From positions 682,001 to 746,000 of the forward strand of contig JAYKAV010002319.1 of assembly GCA_035582835.1 (NCBI GenBank): 64,000 bases of DNA, read 5' to 3'. Shown here piece after piece: positions 50,301-63,431 of the stretch (position 1 is the stretch's first letter; every line of letters begins with the position of its first letter). Both the position numbers and the translations under genes were made by a program. This stretch comes from Phoebastria nigripes. Taxonomy: Eukaryota; Chordata; Aves; Procellariiformes; Diomedeidae. The notes under the pieces were generated by a model. The model was not told the DNA's origin. It made no database searches and saw only the letters and a program-made list of their open reading frames with translations.

Positions 50301-53300
50301 TAAGACAAACACCAAAGGCTCAATAACATGAGACCTTAAAACAAAGTGCTTATGTATCTTCCTAGTCATCTTGCTCTTGTAGTTGTATGCTACTGCGTTC
50401 ACTGGCTTTTTCATAATACTGTTATTGTGTGAGCTGGGGAACAACAAGGGGGGCAGTAGCTTTTATACTGTTCTGTAGTGGCGTAGCCCACCATCAAAAG
50501 GTGTAATATGCTCATTCTGCTGCTGGTGGTCAGCAGTATGTGGAAACATCAGGTATCTGCAAATTGTGAGGCTTCATCAGTATTTCCTAAAACATGACTC
50601 TTTAAAAAAAAAAAAAATCTACAGGCATTTAAAAAACAACTTCATCACTTCTGTCAGTCCTCCTCCATTTCTGCAAGTGCTTTTGTGGATCCTGATGTCT
50701 CAGCAATGTTTAACAGATGTTATTATGGCTGCTCCTGCTTGTACTTTGGATTTTGATCTCAGTATTTTTGCTGTGATGATCTCATTTGCTTTTCTAGCTC
50801 ACCGATGTGGCGAAATTCTACAGTGACATGCCCCTAAATTTAACATTTCCATTGAAATTGAAAAGATGGGTCATGTTTTTAACAAACAACATCATTTGAA
50901 TGATAGGAAACAAGTGATGCCTATTAGTATTCCCCTGATAAAGGTCTGGTCAGTTCTGAAATCATGAGCCCAGCTCTGCTTTTTCATCCTATTAAATACC
51001 ATTTATAACTGCCACAGACCCAAACTGAAGCTTGCAGGTTGAGTTTGTAGGAAAGGGCCTTTAAAAATTTAGGAAGTAGCAGTGTAAGGAAACGCCTTTA
51101 TTTTCTTTGTTTGGATTTATTGTGAAACAATGAAATGTTCCATTAATCCAATGGATTCCAATTATTCCAACTGGATTCCAATAATTAAAGATTGTAACTT
51201 TTTAAAAGACTTCTGGATCTAAAAATGTTGAATCTAATGGAAAATAATTAACAGACAAAAGCTAAAATTGTCAAAAAGGACTGTAATTTATATTTGTGCT
51301 AGATAAAATGAAGAAAAATAGGAAAGCAGCAATTAAAAAACACTATCTATGTTTGTATACATAGATACAGGGAAAACTGATGTTGATGGAAAATGCAAAG
51401 AGTAAAGGGATAATGATTCCCTTGATCACACCTGATGTTTCTACTCTCAGTATAGGAAAGATTTAAAAAAAAAAAAAAAAATTCTTTCTGAATTTGAAAA
51501 GAGAACAAATAAAGGGAATGTTAGATGTAGAGAGAAATCAAGCTCTGCTTTCTCTCGCTCTTTTCAGAAGCAATTTCATTTATTTGAGAACCAAGAGACA
51601 GAATTTTTATTCCCCTCTGGCTTGAAGCATTCGTACAGTAGATGGCAGTAAGAAACCTTATCGGCTTAACCAGTTGTTAGCAAAAGGGGTGGTTCCACTG
51701 CAGTGGGATCTCTCTTGGTTGTCACAGTCTTACTGAACTGGGTTGTTATTACAGATTCCTCACCCATGTACATTTTTTGTTTGGTCTTGGTCAGTATAGC
51801 AGTTCTCACACCATTATTTGCTTATCAAATAAGGTAACACCTGCATGATTACGGTGTATGCACCGTTTCAGTAACAGTGCTAACCTTACCAATGTGCACC
51901 AATAATGTTCTATGCTAGGACAGTCAGACCCAGCCAAAAACCAGGCATCCCTTTCCCAAAAGGTACATAAATAGGTGCATACTCACAGCTTTATTTTAAG
52001 ATTAAAATCTTCTCTGAGTTTTGTTTTTTTTTTTCCTAAACTAAGGTCACGGGTGGGTGAATTCTCCAACAACTTAGCTGAGGAACATTAATCAGGAACA
52101 AATCTTTAAACATGTAAGATGTCTGGACCAGGAGAAAAAGTAGCATTAAAAACAGTGGGTCTTTAGACACTGAGATCAACATGTTTATCATCAGCTCTGC
52201 TTGAACTATGATTCAGATATTTGTTAATCTTAACTTCTTGAGGAGTTTAAACATGATGTACTTTTTTTTCTACACTACACAGGAACACTGATCCTGTTGT
52301 GGTCACACCAGCAGCACAGTTGTGCCATGTCCATGTCCCCATCACAAGTTAACAGACAGGGCAGCAGTGGTGGTGCTCAAGCTCAACTAGGAGCCCAGCA
52401 GGGCTGGCCCAGCCCTCCAAGCAGCAGCTCATACCCGGAGACTTGTGCAGCACCACAGGTTGGCAACTTTATATTCCCCCTCCCCCAACACACATACCAT
52501 AAAAGGAACATAACTTTCCTTAATTTACTCCATTTTCCTGTGTACTTAGGATGTGTCACCTGGGGATTGTTTACTTTCAATAAAATAGAATATGAAAGAG
52601 TTTTTTAGTGCCACACTGTTACTGCCTTAGTTTTACAAGTTGCATGCAGTCTAACACAGTTCCTAGAAACAACAAGATGGGAGTTTGGGAAATATTTTGC
52701 ATGTCAAGAAAGGAATACTGAAAAGACCATGCTGTGGTTACAGACCAGCCAAAGGGCACACACATTTCTTTTTCTTCTTTGCAAAAACATTAGTTTTGAA
52801 ACTTCAGTTTCTCAGTGGTGATTTCCTCATACTTTTAATTCAGGGCCTACTTTAAACCTCTGGGGACTCAGAGGAAAAATAATTGTCACCAGCTGAAAGT
52901 AAGTAATGAAGGAACATTTATGAAATACATCAGTGTAAAAAAAGAAAACCACCACCCCCACCAAAAAAACAAACAAAAAAAAACCAAACCCCAAACCCAA
53001 AGGAAAAAAAGAAACCATACAGAATTATTTCCTGTTTTTCCTGAAGTTATTCTCCAGGCAACAATCTCTTCTGGTAGAAAGCTGAGCACAGAGAGGACTG
53101 AACAATTCTGTCCCTGAGAATGGCTTCACATTTATCATTAGAATTCAGTTGCCGTGTATAACCTTTTTACCCTCTCCAGCTTTTCTCCACACTCAGTGGG
53201 TAGAGGTACAATATACCAGGGAAAATGATGGCTTGCATAACCACTACTCACACAATGCAATAGGTACCAGACAGCATCAGTGTCTTTGACTTTTCCAAGT

Positions 53301-56300
53301 TATCTTTTCAGACTGAAGTATGTTGCTTCAAAACAAAGTAACAAATCATGGAAGGTATAAAACACCTAAAAGATTAAACATATTAACCATAAGGTATCAT
53401 TCTGAAGCTCATATGCCCAGAGATATAATTATGAAGTGCAGGCACTTAGGAAAGCTTCCCAGCTTGCTCTAGGAAGAGCTCCTCACAACTGGGGGATAAC
53501 TACCTCTCTCTCCACCATTTCTCCCCAAAATATAAAGCTCAACGAAATGAACAAGTCCCAGACAACTATGCGTCAATACATGTGGCAGTGAGAACTCTGA
53601 CTGCCTGACACTGACTGATTTACTCAAGAGAGAAGCGGACCAGGCAACTCCATTCAGTCATCCTGAAGTGCCAGGGTCAAGTGCCACCTCCACAGCAGGT
53701 GTCTACAAGTCAGGAAGGAAAACAGGCACGTTCGCTTTGACAGATACAGCAGCAGGAAGAAAAATGTGTTTCCAGATTTTGTATGTGAATCTTCAAGGCA
53801 CATCCCTGTGTGAAGAATACAGTCCTGATTTGTGTTTACTGTCTTTATCTGTTCTTCTAGATAGAGGACTCCAGATCCTTCTCAGTATCTATTCTTCTAG
53901 CAATTTTTCCAAACCATTCAACATTATTTGAAGCTCCAGCATGTGTTTTTACTGATAACTATTGTCATAAGCAAATGCTTCTCTGCAGTTCACACCAAAT
54001 GCTCATCCAGCTATATGTGCATGCTGGTTGCCAGCCCATTTTCGACACATTCACTGCTACGAGTATCCATTCTAGTGAGGTTTCACTTACCTGTGCTGCA
54101 ATTACACCTTCATTTTGCTCTGCAGACATGTTCTGTGCCACTAAAAATGCTCTTTGTGAGAACTGAGCACAGATAGCTTGAGAAACTGCACAGGCTAGTA
54201 AAAAACAGGAAAAGGCCTCTTATCAAATTAGTAACATCTTGGATATTTGGGTGGAGGCATTTGGCACTGGGCTTGTGTATTCTTATGGGAGCAAGTCCAT
54301 GCATACTACAAACTCCATTCCTTTGCTTCGTATTATTGTTCCCAAGTTGAGGCATGTTTCAAAAGAGCCCCTCTACAGATGTGTAAGTGCACAATTACTA
54401 AATGCTACACAGATCAGTAAGAAGGGATTTTACTCTATCCCCTTTCCATACATATAACATAAGAGTAAATCAAGTTAATGGCATTTACACAGATTCGTGC
54501 TGCAACAGGATCACTGCAAAAACTAAAGTAGGTATTTCTTTTGTACCTTTGCATGTAGAGCTATGGGAAACAACTAAGAAAATCTGAAAAACTTCACTAC
54601 TAAGGGAAGACGACTGCCTGGGATGACTGACTTCTGCAGTAAGCACTAACTGTGGGACAGTTTGTCCCTCCTGCCACTTGGAATAACCCATCAACTGCTT
54701 GAGTTGAAAATACTATCATTTATTTCTTTGACCTTGAACCAAACCATTTCCATGTTTCAGATGCTATATATACTTTCTGGTGTATAGCAGTGTATGTCAG
54801 GTACACATACACACACTTAACTTACAGTTATACTTTAGTGTGATTAACATTACTCAGTAAAACAGTTTTACTACCTGCATATTCATCTTAATGTCTGCCA
54901 CTCAGCTTGGATTCTTTTCATTCCTTCATCTCCAATAAAAACAATCTTGTAGTGTGAAGGTAAGCAAGATATTGATGCATGCATCAGAAGAGAATCAAGC
55001 TCAAGGTGTAGTGATGCTGGAGGGGAAGCTGTGCTCTACTTAATGGATGACGACATTTTTTCCAAGTGGTGTAATGAAAGCTAACAAGTTCCTACTCGAC
55101 TTGGTGCCTGTGGAATTTAAACAACAGGTGTGAGTAAAAAGCACTTCTTACATGGACAGCTAGTGTTCTTGTAAATTCTGAAACAGGAAAAAGAAACTAA
55201 GAGAAATCCCCATGTTATCTGAGAAATGTATCTATAACTGAAACAAAGTGACACACTTAGTTTTGCTGTTCACACTGCAGTAGAGAGTAATTTCCTTCAT
55301 TATTGCTTCAAAGGCAAAACAGACATGGGGAAAAGAAGAACTGGGAAACTCAGTTTTCAGAGCTTTCTGGTTTTACTGTAGTTTAAATAGGGATTCTGCA
55401 ATCTCCCACCTTTAATACAGTATGCAGGTGTCCTACTCAGATCAAAAAGAACTGCTCAGCACCTTTGAACATCAGTCTCTTTCTTTAGAAACTGAAATAC
55501 AGCATTGCAATCCTCACTGGGGACAGCCGTTTGTTTTTTAAACCTACATACCAAATGTCACAGCAGCTAAAGACCCAGCAGCTTTGATGCAAGAGAAAAC
55601 TTCTCATTGTGCAATGACTCTATAAAGCTCGATTCTACAACACTGAGACTTTGCGCTAATGGCACTGTTTGTTTGACTATGGGTTAGGCAAACAGGCAGG
55701 CCTTAGCTGTGTATACTCTATGTATGTGTATGGCCAAAGTTGTATATGCACTTGTGCAGTTTGGTAAAATGACCTTCTTTAGAACAACTTCGCTAAAATG
55801 ACACAAACCCCTATACAATCTGCACTCAATTTAAACTTGGATTTTATTGATTTTCTTTAATTATATCCAAACTGTTAATAGCAAGTGATTCACAAAAATA
55901 ATGGATCCAGAGTAAACCCTTCCTATCAGTTCTTTTGCTAGCTGTAGTGTTCCCAATGCTAGCAGCACATACACTGATGGGGAAGCAGAGGGAGGAATCA
56001 ATAACTTAATTGCTCAAAATGGCAATAATCCCTGTTTCTCCTCCACAGAGACATATAGGCCTGTGTGCTTTTTATTTCAATTTACAACAGTAAGTCTCAG
56101 CACAGAGCGCCTCCCATGGATTAACAACCACTTTGGGTCCCTTGGGCTGCCTCTTGTATCCACAATCCTTCCCACCCAGTTGTTAATCTCCAGGAAATGC
56201 CTTGCACTCAGACATGGCTGCATGTGAATGTAATAAAAGCACACACACATTTGCTACATGTTTGCTAACTGCTGAAAAGCAGCAAAAAATGGTGGTTTTG

Positions 56301-59300
56301 TCTAAGTTTCTTGATTTCCTGGTTAAGGTAATTGATAATGAAGTCCTAGCATAGAGAAATTTAACCCAGATTCTGCTGGTGTGGTGAGACCCACTGAGAG
56401 AAAGGATTTTTATTGATTTTTATGGGAAAAGCTCCTGCATATTGTACTTTAAACCCAGATGAGAGGTGACAAAGATTCTGCCGCTACCTGGACTTTGCCA
56501 GCCACCCTCCTCTATGGCAGAGGAATGCGGTGGCTGCAGGAACACAAGCGGAGGCTACAGGAGCAGGACAATGCATAACTACACAGTAGCATTTAGAGGG
56601 GGAGGATTCATTCTTCTGTAGATCACCTTCAATGCTGTCTATACCCTCCTGACTGGCCTTTAGCCCCTGTGCGCAATTCTATCTTACTGTTTCCCTTTTA
56701 GCTGCTTTCTCGCCTAGTTCATCTTCTAGATACTTTTTTTTTTCCTGGACAGCCTGCACAAATTACATCATCCCTTTAGCCTATCTTATAGTCTATGTGT
56801 GTACAATAAACAAATAAGGAAGTAGTACAGCAATCCAGATTAAGGGGAAAGAAGTCTGGCAGGGTCCCCCTTCCTGGCTACAGAAAACCATAATCCAGGA
56901 AAGATTTTGAAGCATTTTCCTAGGCTATTTCTCCAACTGGTATTCTTGTCAAGAGAAACATGTGAACTATTAGTGGACCTGCAAAGAAATGCTCTATTTT
57001 TAAACTGGAAACTCACACAGATCTCCATGTTAATATCTATACCAATGTGCTCTAAGCAAGTTAAAACAACTTACCAGAGCTTTGCTGTTTCACCTTCCTA
57101 ATTATTCTTTCACAAATTCTACTGCAGAGACACCAGACCTGTATCATTTTCCTCAGTGGCATGGACAACTATCACTAGGTGTTAGGCCTTTGCAGTTTTA
57201 TCCAAAGAAACACTGTTTGCCATGAGCTTTGGATGAGACAGATCAGACAGACACTTCCTTGACATTTCTGTTTGAATCTCAGGCCAAAAAATGAAAACAA
57301 CATCGATGAAAGGAATAATCCCGAGAAGCAGATCATGGTCAGGCCCTGGAATAGAAGGCATTCAAAATACTTTGCAGGATCATGGCCCCAAACATATTTC
57401 ATCCCTTTATACCCATGATCCATATATGCTTGCTATACACAAATGAGAGAAATCTTCCCACAACTATGCATGCCAGTATGTTATGACATGTGGTACCATC
57501 AGTTGCAGCTAGGTCTGCAGGACTTTTTTTTTTTTTTTGGTGTTGGCTCTATTTTTTTAAATGAAAAAGATGCTGTTTAATCTTTATCCAGCCATTCCTC
57601 AAACCAGCAAAGAGACAGGAATAAACCAGTGCTGAGGTGCCCTTAAAGGCCATAACATTCAAATCCAAAATACTACGTAACATCCTTTCACTTCAGTGCA
57701 TTATGAGTCAAGAAGTAACAAATGGGAAGGAATAGTTTTTTATGTAAGACTTCTATCTGTTTCTGTTTGCCATTGTTTCTGCTCTTACATAAGTTAACTA
57801 ACTGGGATTTCCAGATTGCTCACTAAGCTGCTGTCATTGTGAGGGGTATCCTGCATTTATGCAATTCTCAGCAACAGCTTACAAATTGGCAAGGCTATGA
57901 CTTACAGAAAACTAGATAGGTTCACAACTGAAGCCAAGAAGATTATGCAAACTTGTACAGATTTTCCATACCTTGGAAAGAATACAACAGACACTGAAGA
58001 AAGTAAGTCACACAGCTTCCCTCTATTAAAAGGAACTATTCCTGTGTGCATTTTCAAAAAAACTCCATGAAGATAAAAAGCATTACCCTTATTTTCTCTA
58101 CTGCTTTGACCTTCTTGCTGCAATTCCCACTTAATCTTTCACTGAAGCTCCTGTTTTATCATTAAAAACTCAGAAATTAAAAAAAAAAAAAACAACCACC
58201 ACCAAAATGAACACCTGAGGAAAAAATACTCTATTTTCCCAAGTGCTGAGCCATGTAGAAAGTATTTCCCCTGCTCCTTCTTTTTAAATGTCTTAGTTGG
58301 CTAATAACCTTCTTCTTCTGCTGCCACTAACAGATATTACAGCAGTCATAGACAGCCCAATGTAACAGATATTCCTACAATATTAACAGTATAGCGAAGT
58401 TTGCCAACTTAACCCAGATTTTGAGTAGCATCAATGGCAGCAGAAATTGGTTAATATGCATAATACCTTACAGATTCAGATTTCTCACTCAGGTGCTGGA
58501 GCTCTGAGAGGCAGTGCTCTATAGGTGCAGGCTACTGCTTTAGCCTTGTTTCTTAAAGAAAAGGGACTTACATGTCATTCTCATCTCTGCCTCTCATCCC
58601 ATTCAACAACTCTTGAACTGATTGACTAGTTTTGACCACATAGAACTCTAAAAGCAAAATTATGTTTCTACAAGTTTTGTGAACGTAAGGAACCATTAAG
58701 ATAGATAGAGCATGCCTATGAGCATCCTGATGGAAGGAAAGGCACACCCAGCAGCATGCCTTGCATGCTATTAGACATCAGAGAAATCCCATGAGGGAGC
58801 AAGAGACAACACAAATGTCTCAGTATCTGGAAAAAAATTCATTGCAAGTTTACAACCAACCACAAGACATGAATCTGCAAGAAGACAGGTTTTGCCAGTT
58901 CTGGTGCTCTCAGAACTACTCATTTCATTGAGAGAGGACAACTCACAAAACAACCAGACAATTACATAGCATGGCTGCACAATAATGGTATATTTCAAAC
59001 TGCCAAATGTGGTTTTACATTGAAGAAAAGGGTGACTAGCTCTCCAAACCAAGACAAACATCTTGAGGAATCCTGTTGAATGATGCAGGATTCTGTAATT
59101 TAACAAATTTTTAGAGTTAACGTTTCGGGCAAAGTAGCTGCAAGAGGGAGAAATTCCCATTATGTTGGGAATGGGGTTAAATCAGAGCTCAATTTATTTA
59201 TTTTTACAAGCCAATGCTTCCTAGCTTCCCTGAGTTTTGTCTGATTAGGCACTGCATGCAAAGAATCCATAATGGGTAGTGGCTTATGATATACGGTAGA

Positions 59301-61170
59301 AACAGATTTTCCTGCTCCAGCAAATACATCCATATGCCTATTTATGTGTCTGTTGCTAGTCAGCAAAAAAAGCCACTTGGTGCAATTCATCATTATGTTC
59401 ACTGCTCCCTTCAGCTCTCCTTGGAACTGGAAAGCTTTTATTTACCTATTATGAAGCTTTATGGATTCATCTGCAACAGTGCACTTCAGGGAAGTCTATT
59501 CTACAAACACTTTTTTTTCAGATGAATTCTTATCTCCTTGCTTGCACATGCTTGCGCTATCAATGGTGACATGATCTCATTAAGAGACATTAAAACCACA
59601 GCCGCCTCCTTACCCTTACACACAGTAAGAGGTGAATTCAGATTCCCCAAACCACAAACCAGTTTGTGGTCTCCTGGAAAGCAAACAATTTTAAGCAGCA
59701 AACAAAGGGTCTGACCTCATTCAGACACATTGTTTAGGACCCGAGCACAGACCATGGGACCATAAAAGCACTCCAGTGGAGCAGGCAGCACACTCAGCTG
59801 TGTAAGACTCATGGCCAAGTGCCAGGAACTCCTCTGTTCTGCTCCCAGCATAGCCTCTGACTCTCTGGGTGGCCTTGGGCCCTACCCTACAAACTACTAT
59901 CCAGCACAGCACTTCCTACTGGAAGCAGCCCTACTGACTCCAGCAGCACCACTCAAAGCCACGAGCGCATGGAGGCTTGAACTCTTGGGAGCCCAATTAC
60001 CTGACATTTCATCCTTGTGCTAAGGAAGGAGAAAGAAATTAGAGTAACTTACCTCTGCACAACTGTCATTTGGAACTTTAGACTGCCGGCCTCCAGTACA
60101 AGCTTAAGGCAGTGTAGGAGCCTTGTAACATGTATTTTGTTTCCCAAAAACACTTAAAGGGAAACATGAAGCCACGGATCTCATCCTTTCCATTCAGGAT
60201 GACTTGGCAGCAGCCAATGAATCTTGCAAAAGCTTGTAATGTTACTAAGTTCTCCCCTTTATAACACAATCAAAAAAAGCCAGAGACTCATACCAGTACA
60301 TCTTCCCTTTCCGACTCCCATTTAACCTGAAATTATTATGTATTACTTTACCCTTTCACCACTACACCAGCTGCTGAGAAAGTCACTTGTTTTCAGTTGC
60401 TTCCTAAGGGCCCACTAATGGAGATTCTTTGATGATCTGGAAGGTTATCTATACCTGTCTCCTACCGAGCTCCTTGCTGCTAGAAGGATGGACAGCATCA
60501 ACTTTCAGCAATATACTATAGAAAAAGAAGGAATAAGCATTATTTCTGAAGTTCTGAAGTTGCTCATTGACAGACCTCGTAACTCAAATAAAGATACCTA
60601 CACATGTAGAAATCAGCAACGAGTAGTGAAAAGTTGGGTGAAAGGATCTCTCATGAACTTCACACATCATTTTGGAAGGTTTATCACTGTATCGAAGTAA
60701 ATTAACACATATTAACAGGTAAGATATACAAATACATGGTAGTGTTTCCAAGAGCATGGCCTTTAGGGTTCATTTCCTACAGAAGTCTATGTGAGTCCTG
60801 CAATGATATTGCTGAAAAGAGTTTTGGTCAACAATGAATAATTTTGGAAAGCCCTACCATCTGTTAGGGGATAGTTGCATTCTGCACCCATCTGGGAATA
60901 CAATCAAGTGATGGGGACAGGTTCCTGCAATATGGCCAAAGGGCCCCCTCTTAGCAGCTGCAGATCCACATCAGTCCAAACCACTGCATTTCACTGCATT
61001 TTTATACATTAGCCTAACAGCACACAAGAGACTGAAAGCCAGTGCGTTAACAGTGTATCCCAATGAGAGACACTGCACACGTGCATATTTTACACAGCGA
61101 TACACAGAAAGCTGATGTGATGAAAAACAAATCACTGGAGAGCAAAATTTAAAAAATGTCCTAAAATGTG
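47330..61170. other. Intergenic region LACTB-TPM1
   Basis: About 13.8 kb without a supportable gene. Open frames are short, with no recognisable domain and no chain of splice-compatible exons. Visible items are small: an imperfect 20-bp duplication at 51152-51182 (TGGATTCCAAT twice), an A/C-rich tract at about 52937-53000, and poly-T/A runs at about 51463 and 57522. The lower-GC edge near 47330 marks the end of the LACTB island. Confidence 0.75.
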
Positions 61171-61173
61171 CAT

Positions 61174-62010
61174 TTTATTCCATATCATTATACAATGTTT
61201 ACATACAGGTATACTTTTAAAACTGCTCAAAGAAAGTGTGAAAAAAAGTGAGGCGAATATCGGTTTATAAATTCCTCCCCCTCCCCAAAATCCACAGAAA
61301 TAAAATACATTTTAAAACAATCTCTTCCAAATTTATGTTTTCTCCTGAATTTATTGAATCTTTCATTTCAACATGAAAAATACAATTGAATGAATACTCA
61401 AGGTGAAATGCTGACCTACACTTCTGTATTGAGTTGCAAGAACACAATTTAAAAACTCCAGAAGCCTTCACTTTTCTCTGTTGCTTACATACCTTCGTTT
61501 TATTGAATTACAAGGCACAGAAAGTCCAAATCCTCACAGATCAATAAAATTCTGATAAAAATAAATTACTGTGCTGGACAACTCCTGACTTGTCTGATAT
61601 CAAACAAAAGACTTCAGTAGAACCTTTTGTTCAAAATAGCACCATTTCCACCTGATCTCTCTTGAACATGAATCATTCTTCTTGTTGAAAATTGTAGTTG
61701 GCACTTGAGGTGGGACACTTTCTGCCACAGCCAGGATTCTTCAAAAGACTAAAGCATACTGAATTGCTGAACTCTCTACAAAGTGTAGGTAACATTTTTG
61801 TTGGGAGATGGCACATTTAAACCATAATGTAATATAGCTTAACCCGCATATGGCTTGCCCATTTTGGTGTTTCCCTGACCCCTGCCTGATAATTTAGCAG
61901 ATGTTCTTGTGAATGTGGTGAAACTAAAATAAAGACATGTTTATGGGGTTTCATGGCAAGCAGGTGTAAAAATAATAAAACAAATAATGTGGTTGCTGCT
62001 AAGAAGGTTT
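61174..62010 (-). promoter_or_regulatory. TPM1: TPM1 exon 9d 3' UTR and poly-A signals
   Basis: On the minus strand, AATAAA occurs at 61503-61498, 61355-61350 and 61179-61174, which is 508 to 832 bases beyond the stop. Any of them could end the transcript. The UTR extent is inferred. Confidence 0.6.
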
Positions 62011-62093
62011 TCACATGTTGTTTAACTCCAGTAAAGTTTGATCCAGCATCTGATGCATACTAAGGTTTTCTTCTTTGGCATGCGCCACTTTCT
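62011..62093 (-). CDS. TPM1: TPM1 exon 9d (smooth/non-muscle C-terminus)
   Basis: 83 bp: two bases complete Glu, then KVAHAKEENLSMHQMLDQTL, LELNNM and a TGA stop (62013-62011). It is the constitutive C-terminus of non-muscle and smooth-muscle forms. The acceptor has a weaker pyrimidine tract (TTTTAATTTTCTAATCCCACAACAG-like, split here as TTTTAATTTTCTAAT then CCCACAACAG). Confidence 0.94.
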
Positions 62094-62402
62094 CTGTTGT
62101 GGGATTAGAAAATTAAAACATGAATAGCAGTTCTTTGCAGGCACTGATTCTCAGAACATGAAGGCATGCAATCATCATTTCTATTGGAGGGTTTAGAAAG
62201 TTAAGAAATGTGCATGCTCATAAATACCGATGTCCCCAGACAGCACAATTAGAGAGAATTCCAAATTAATAAAACAAATGGCAAGTAATATAAGTTTAGA
62301 ACTGTTTACAGCTGCATTTAGTAAGAAAATGCACTGCCAACAGAGATACAATTCTTGCATGTTCTGGAAGCTCTTTGCTTACAGGAATGTGGGATGGTGA
62401 AT

Positions 62403-62440
<38 letters not shown>

Positions 62441-63431
62441 AGGGCAATAAAGAAAATAATTAAGTTCTTTGCAGATCCATACTTTAAGTTTCAGGTAATT
62501 CAGAACTTGCAAAGAACAAAAAAATTACAACCAATCTCTTTGTCAGTGAAGTGACTTTTAAGAAATTTATGTCTTCTAGAAAATAAATAAAATCGAAGTT
62601 AGTAGCTTTATGTTGCATGCACACTTTTATAGGACAGTCATTTAACACACTTATTTGATACAATAAATAAGCACAGTGTTCTAGAGCTGCATCCTACCAG
62701 AATCCAGTAATAGTAACTTCATACTAATGCAAGCATACCTTTAAACTGACCAGGTATTTTCAGATGGAGCTCCCAATCATAGTTTGTTTGGGTTTTTTTT
62801 TGGTTTGGTTTTTTTTTTTTTTTTTTTTTAAAAGTCAAATACAAGCCCAATTCATAGTAATGCAAAATTAATGCATTACAGTCTCCAGATAACAAAACAG
62901 CTATAAGTATCCGTTATGTTGGTTTTGAAATACGGAAATATGAATCCTGGCGAACATTTTTTTCTTGTCCACATTCTAGTAAAAATCTCAGGGCCAATTC
63001 ATGATGTCAGGTAAACTGGGCATCTCTCCACAAGGCAGGCTGTTACTTTTTGGATACTCTTAGCTAAATGCTGTAGCTGTTCACTGAAGAGGAAAGGAGC
63101 TACGCATAGCCAAAGAGCTTACTGCTCCTCCAAAGTAGGTGTGCATACAGATGATGAAAAGCCTCATCCAGAAGAAGCATTTTCATATTCTTCCAACAGA
63201 AACTGAGAATTTCATCCATTAATTTACCACAGAATCAACAGCCTGAAAAAAATCAATTTCTAGGTTTCTTGCTTATTTCTACATTTACTGATTCAATCTT
63301 AAGGAAATTTGGAAGAAGCAGTTTTTGAACAAGTTAACAATGTAGTCACACTAAAGTTTAATCCTCATTCAATGCCAGCTTTAGTTCATTAGTTAGGCGA
63401 CTGTTTTGCTCAAGTTGCTGGTAGAGTTGGT
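62011..63431 (-). CDS. TPM1: TPM1 (alpha-tropomyosin), alternative last exons 9d and 9c
   Basis: Coiled-coil actin-filament protein that controls myosin and cofilin access. In vertebrates it ends in one of several alternative last exons that set tissue identity and the troponin-T/overlap contact (family knowledge). Two such exons are visible, both starting with two bases that complete the split codon after exon 8: 9c at 63431-63358 and 9d at 62093-62011. The shared body (exons 1-8) and the striated exon 9a lie beyond 64000; I looked for the 9a peptide here and did not find it. TPM1 rather than another tropomyosin gene is supported by the 9c brain exon and by the position beside LACTB. These exons are mutually exclusive, so the span is not one joined coding sequence. 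Confidence 0.92.
62094..63357 (-). other. TPM1 region between exons 9c and 9d
   Basis: 3' UTR of the 9c form and/or intron. It holds a 29-T run (62406-62434; poly-A on the gene strand) and a T/G-rich tract (62784-62830). No further coding exon is seen. Confidence 0.75.
63358..63431 (-). CDS. TPM1: TPM1 exon 9c (brain-type C-terminus)
   Basis: 74 bp: two bases complete Asp, then QLYQQLEQNSRLTNELKLAL, NED and a TAA stop (63360-63358). It keeps the heptad spacing of a coiled coil. The acceptor is strong: a long pyrimidine tract, a consensus branch site TTCTAAC (63457-63451) and TGTACAG. It matches the brain-specific tropomyosin C-terminus I recall from mammals. Confidence 0.92.

Noticed and set aside
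58771..59160. 129-codon minus-strand open frame between LACTB and TPM1
   Set aside because: No domain and no ATG-proximal promoter features; surrounded by AT-rich non-coding sequence, and its protein has no recognisable family.
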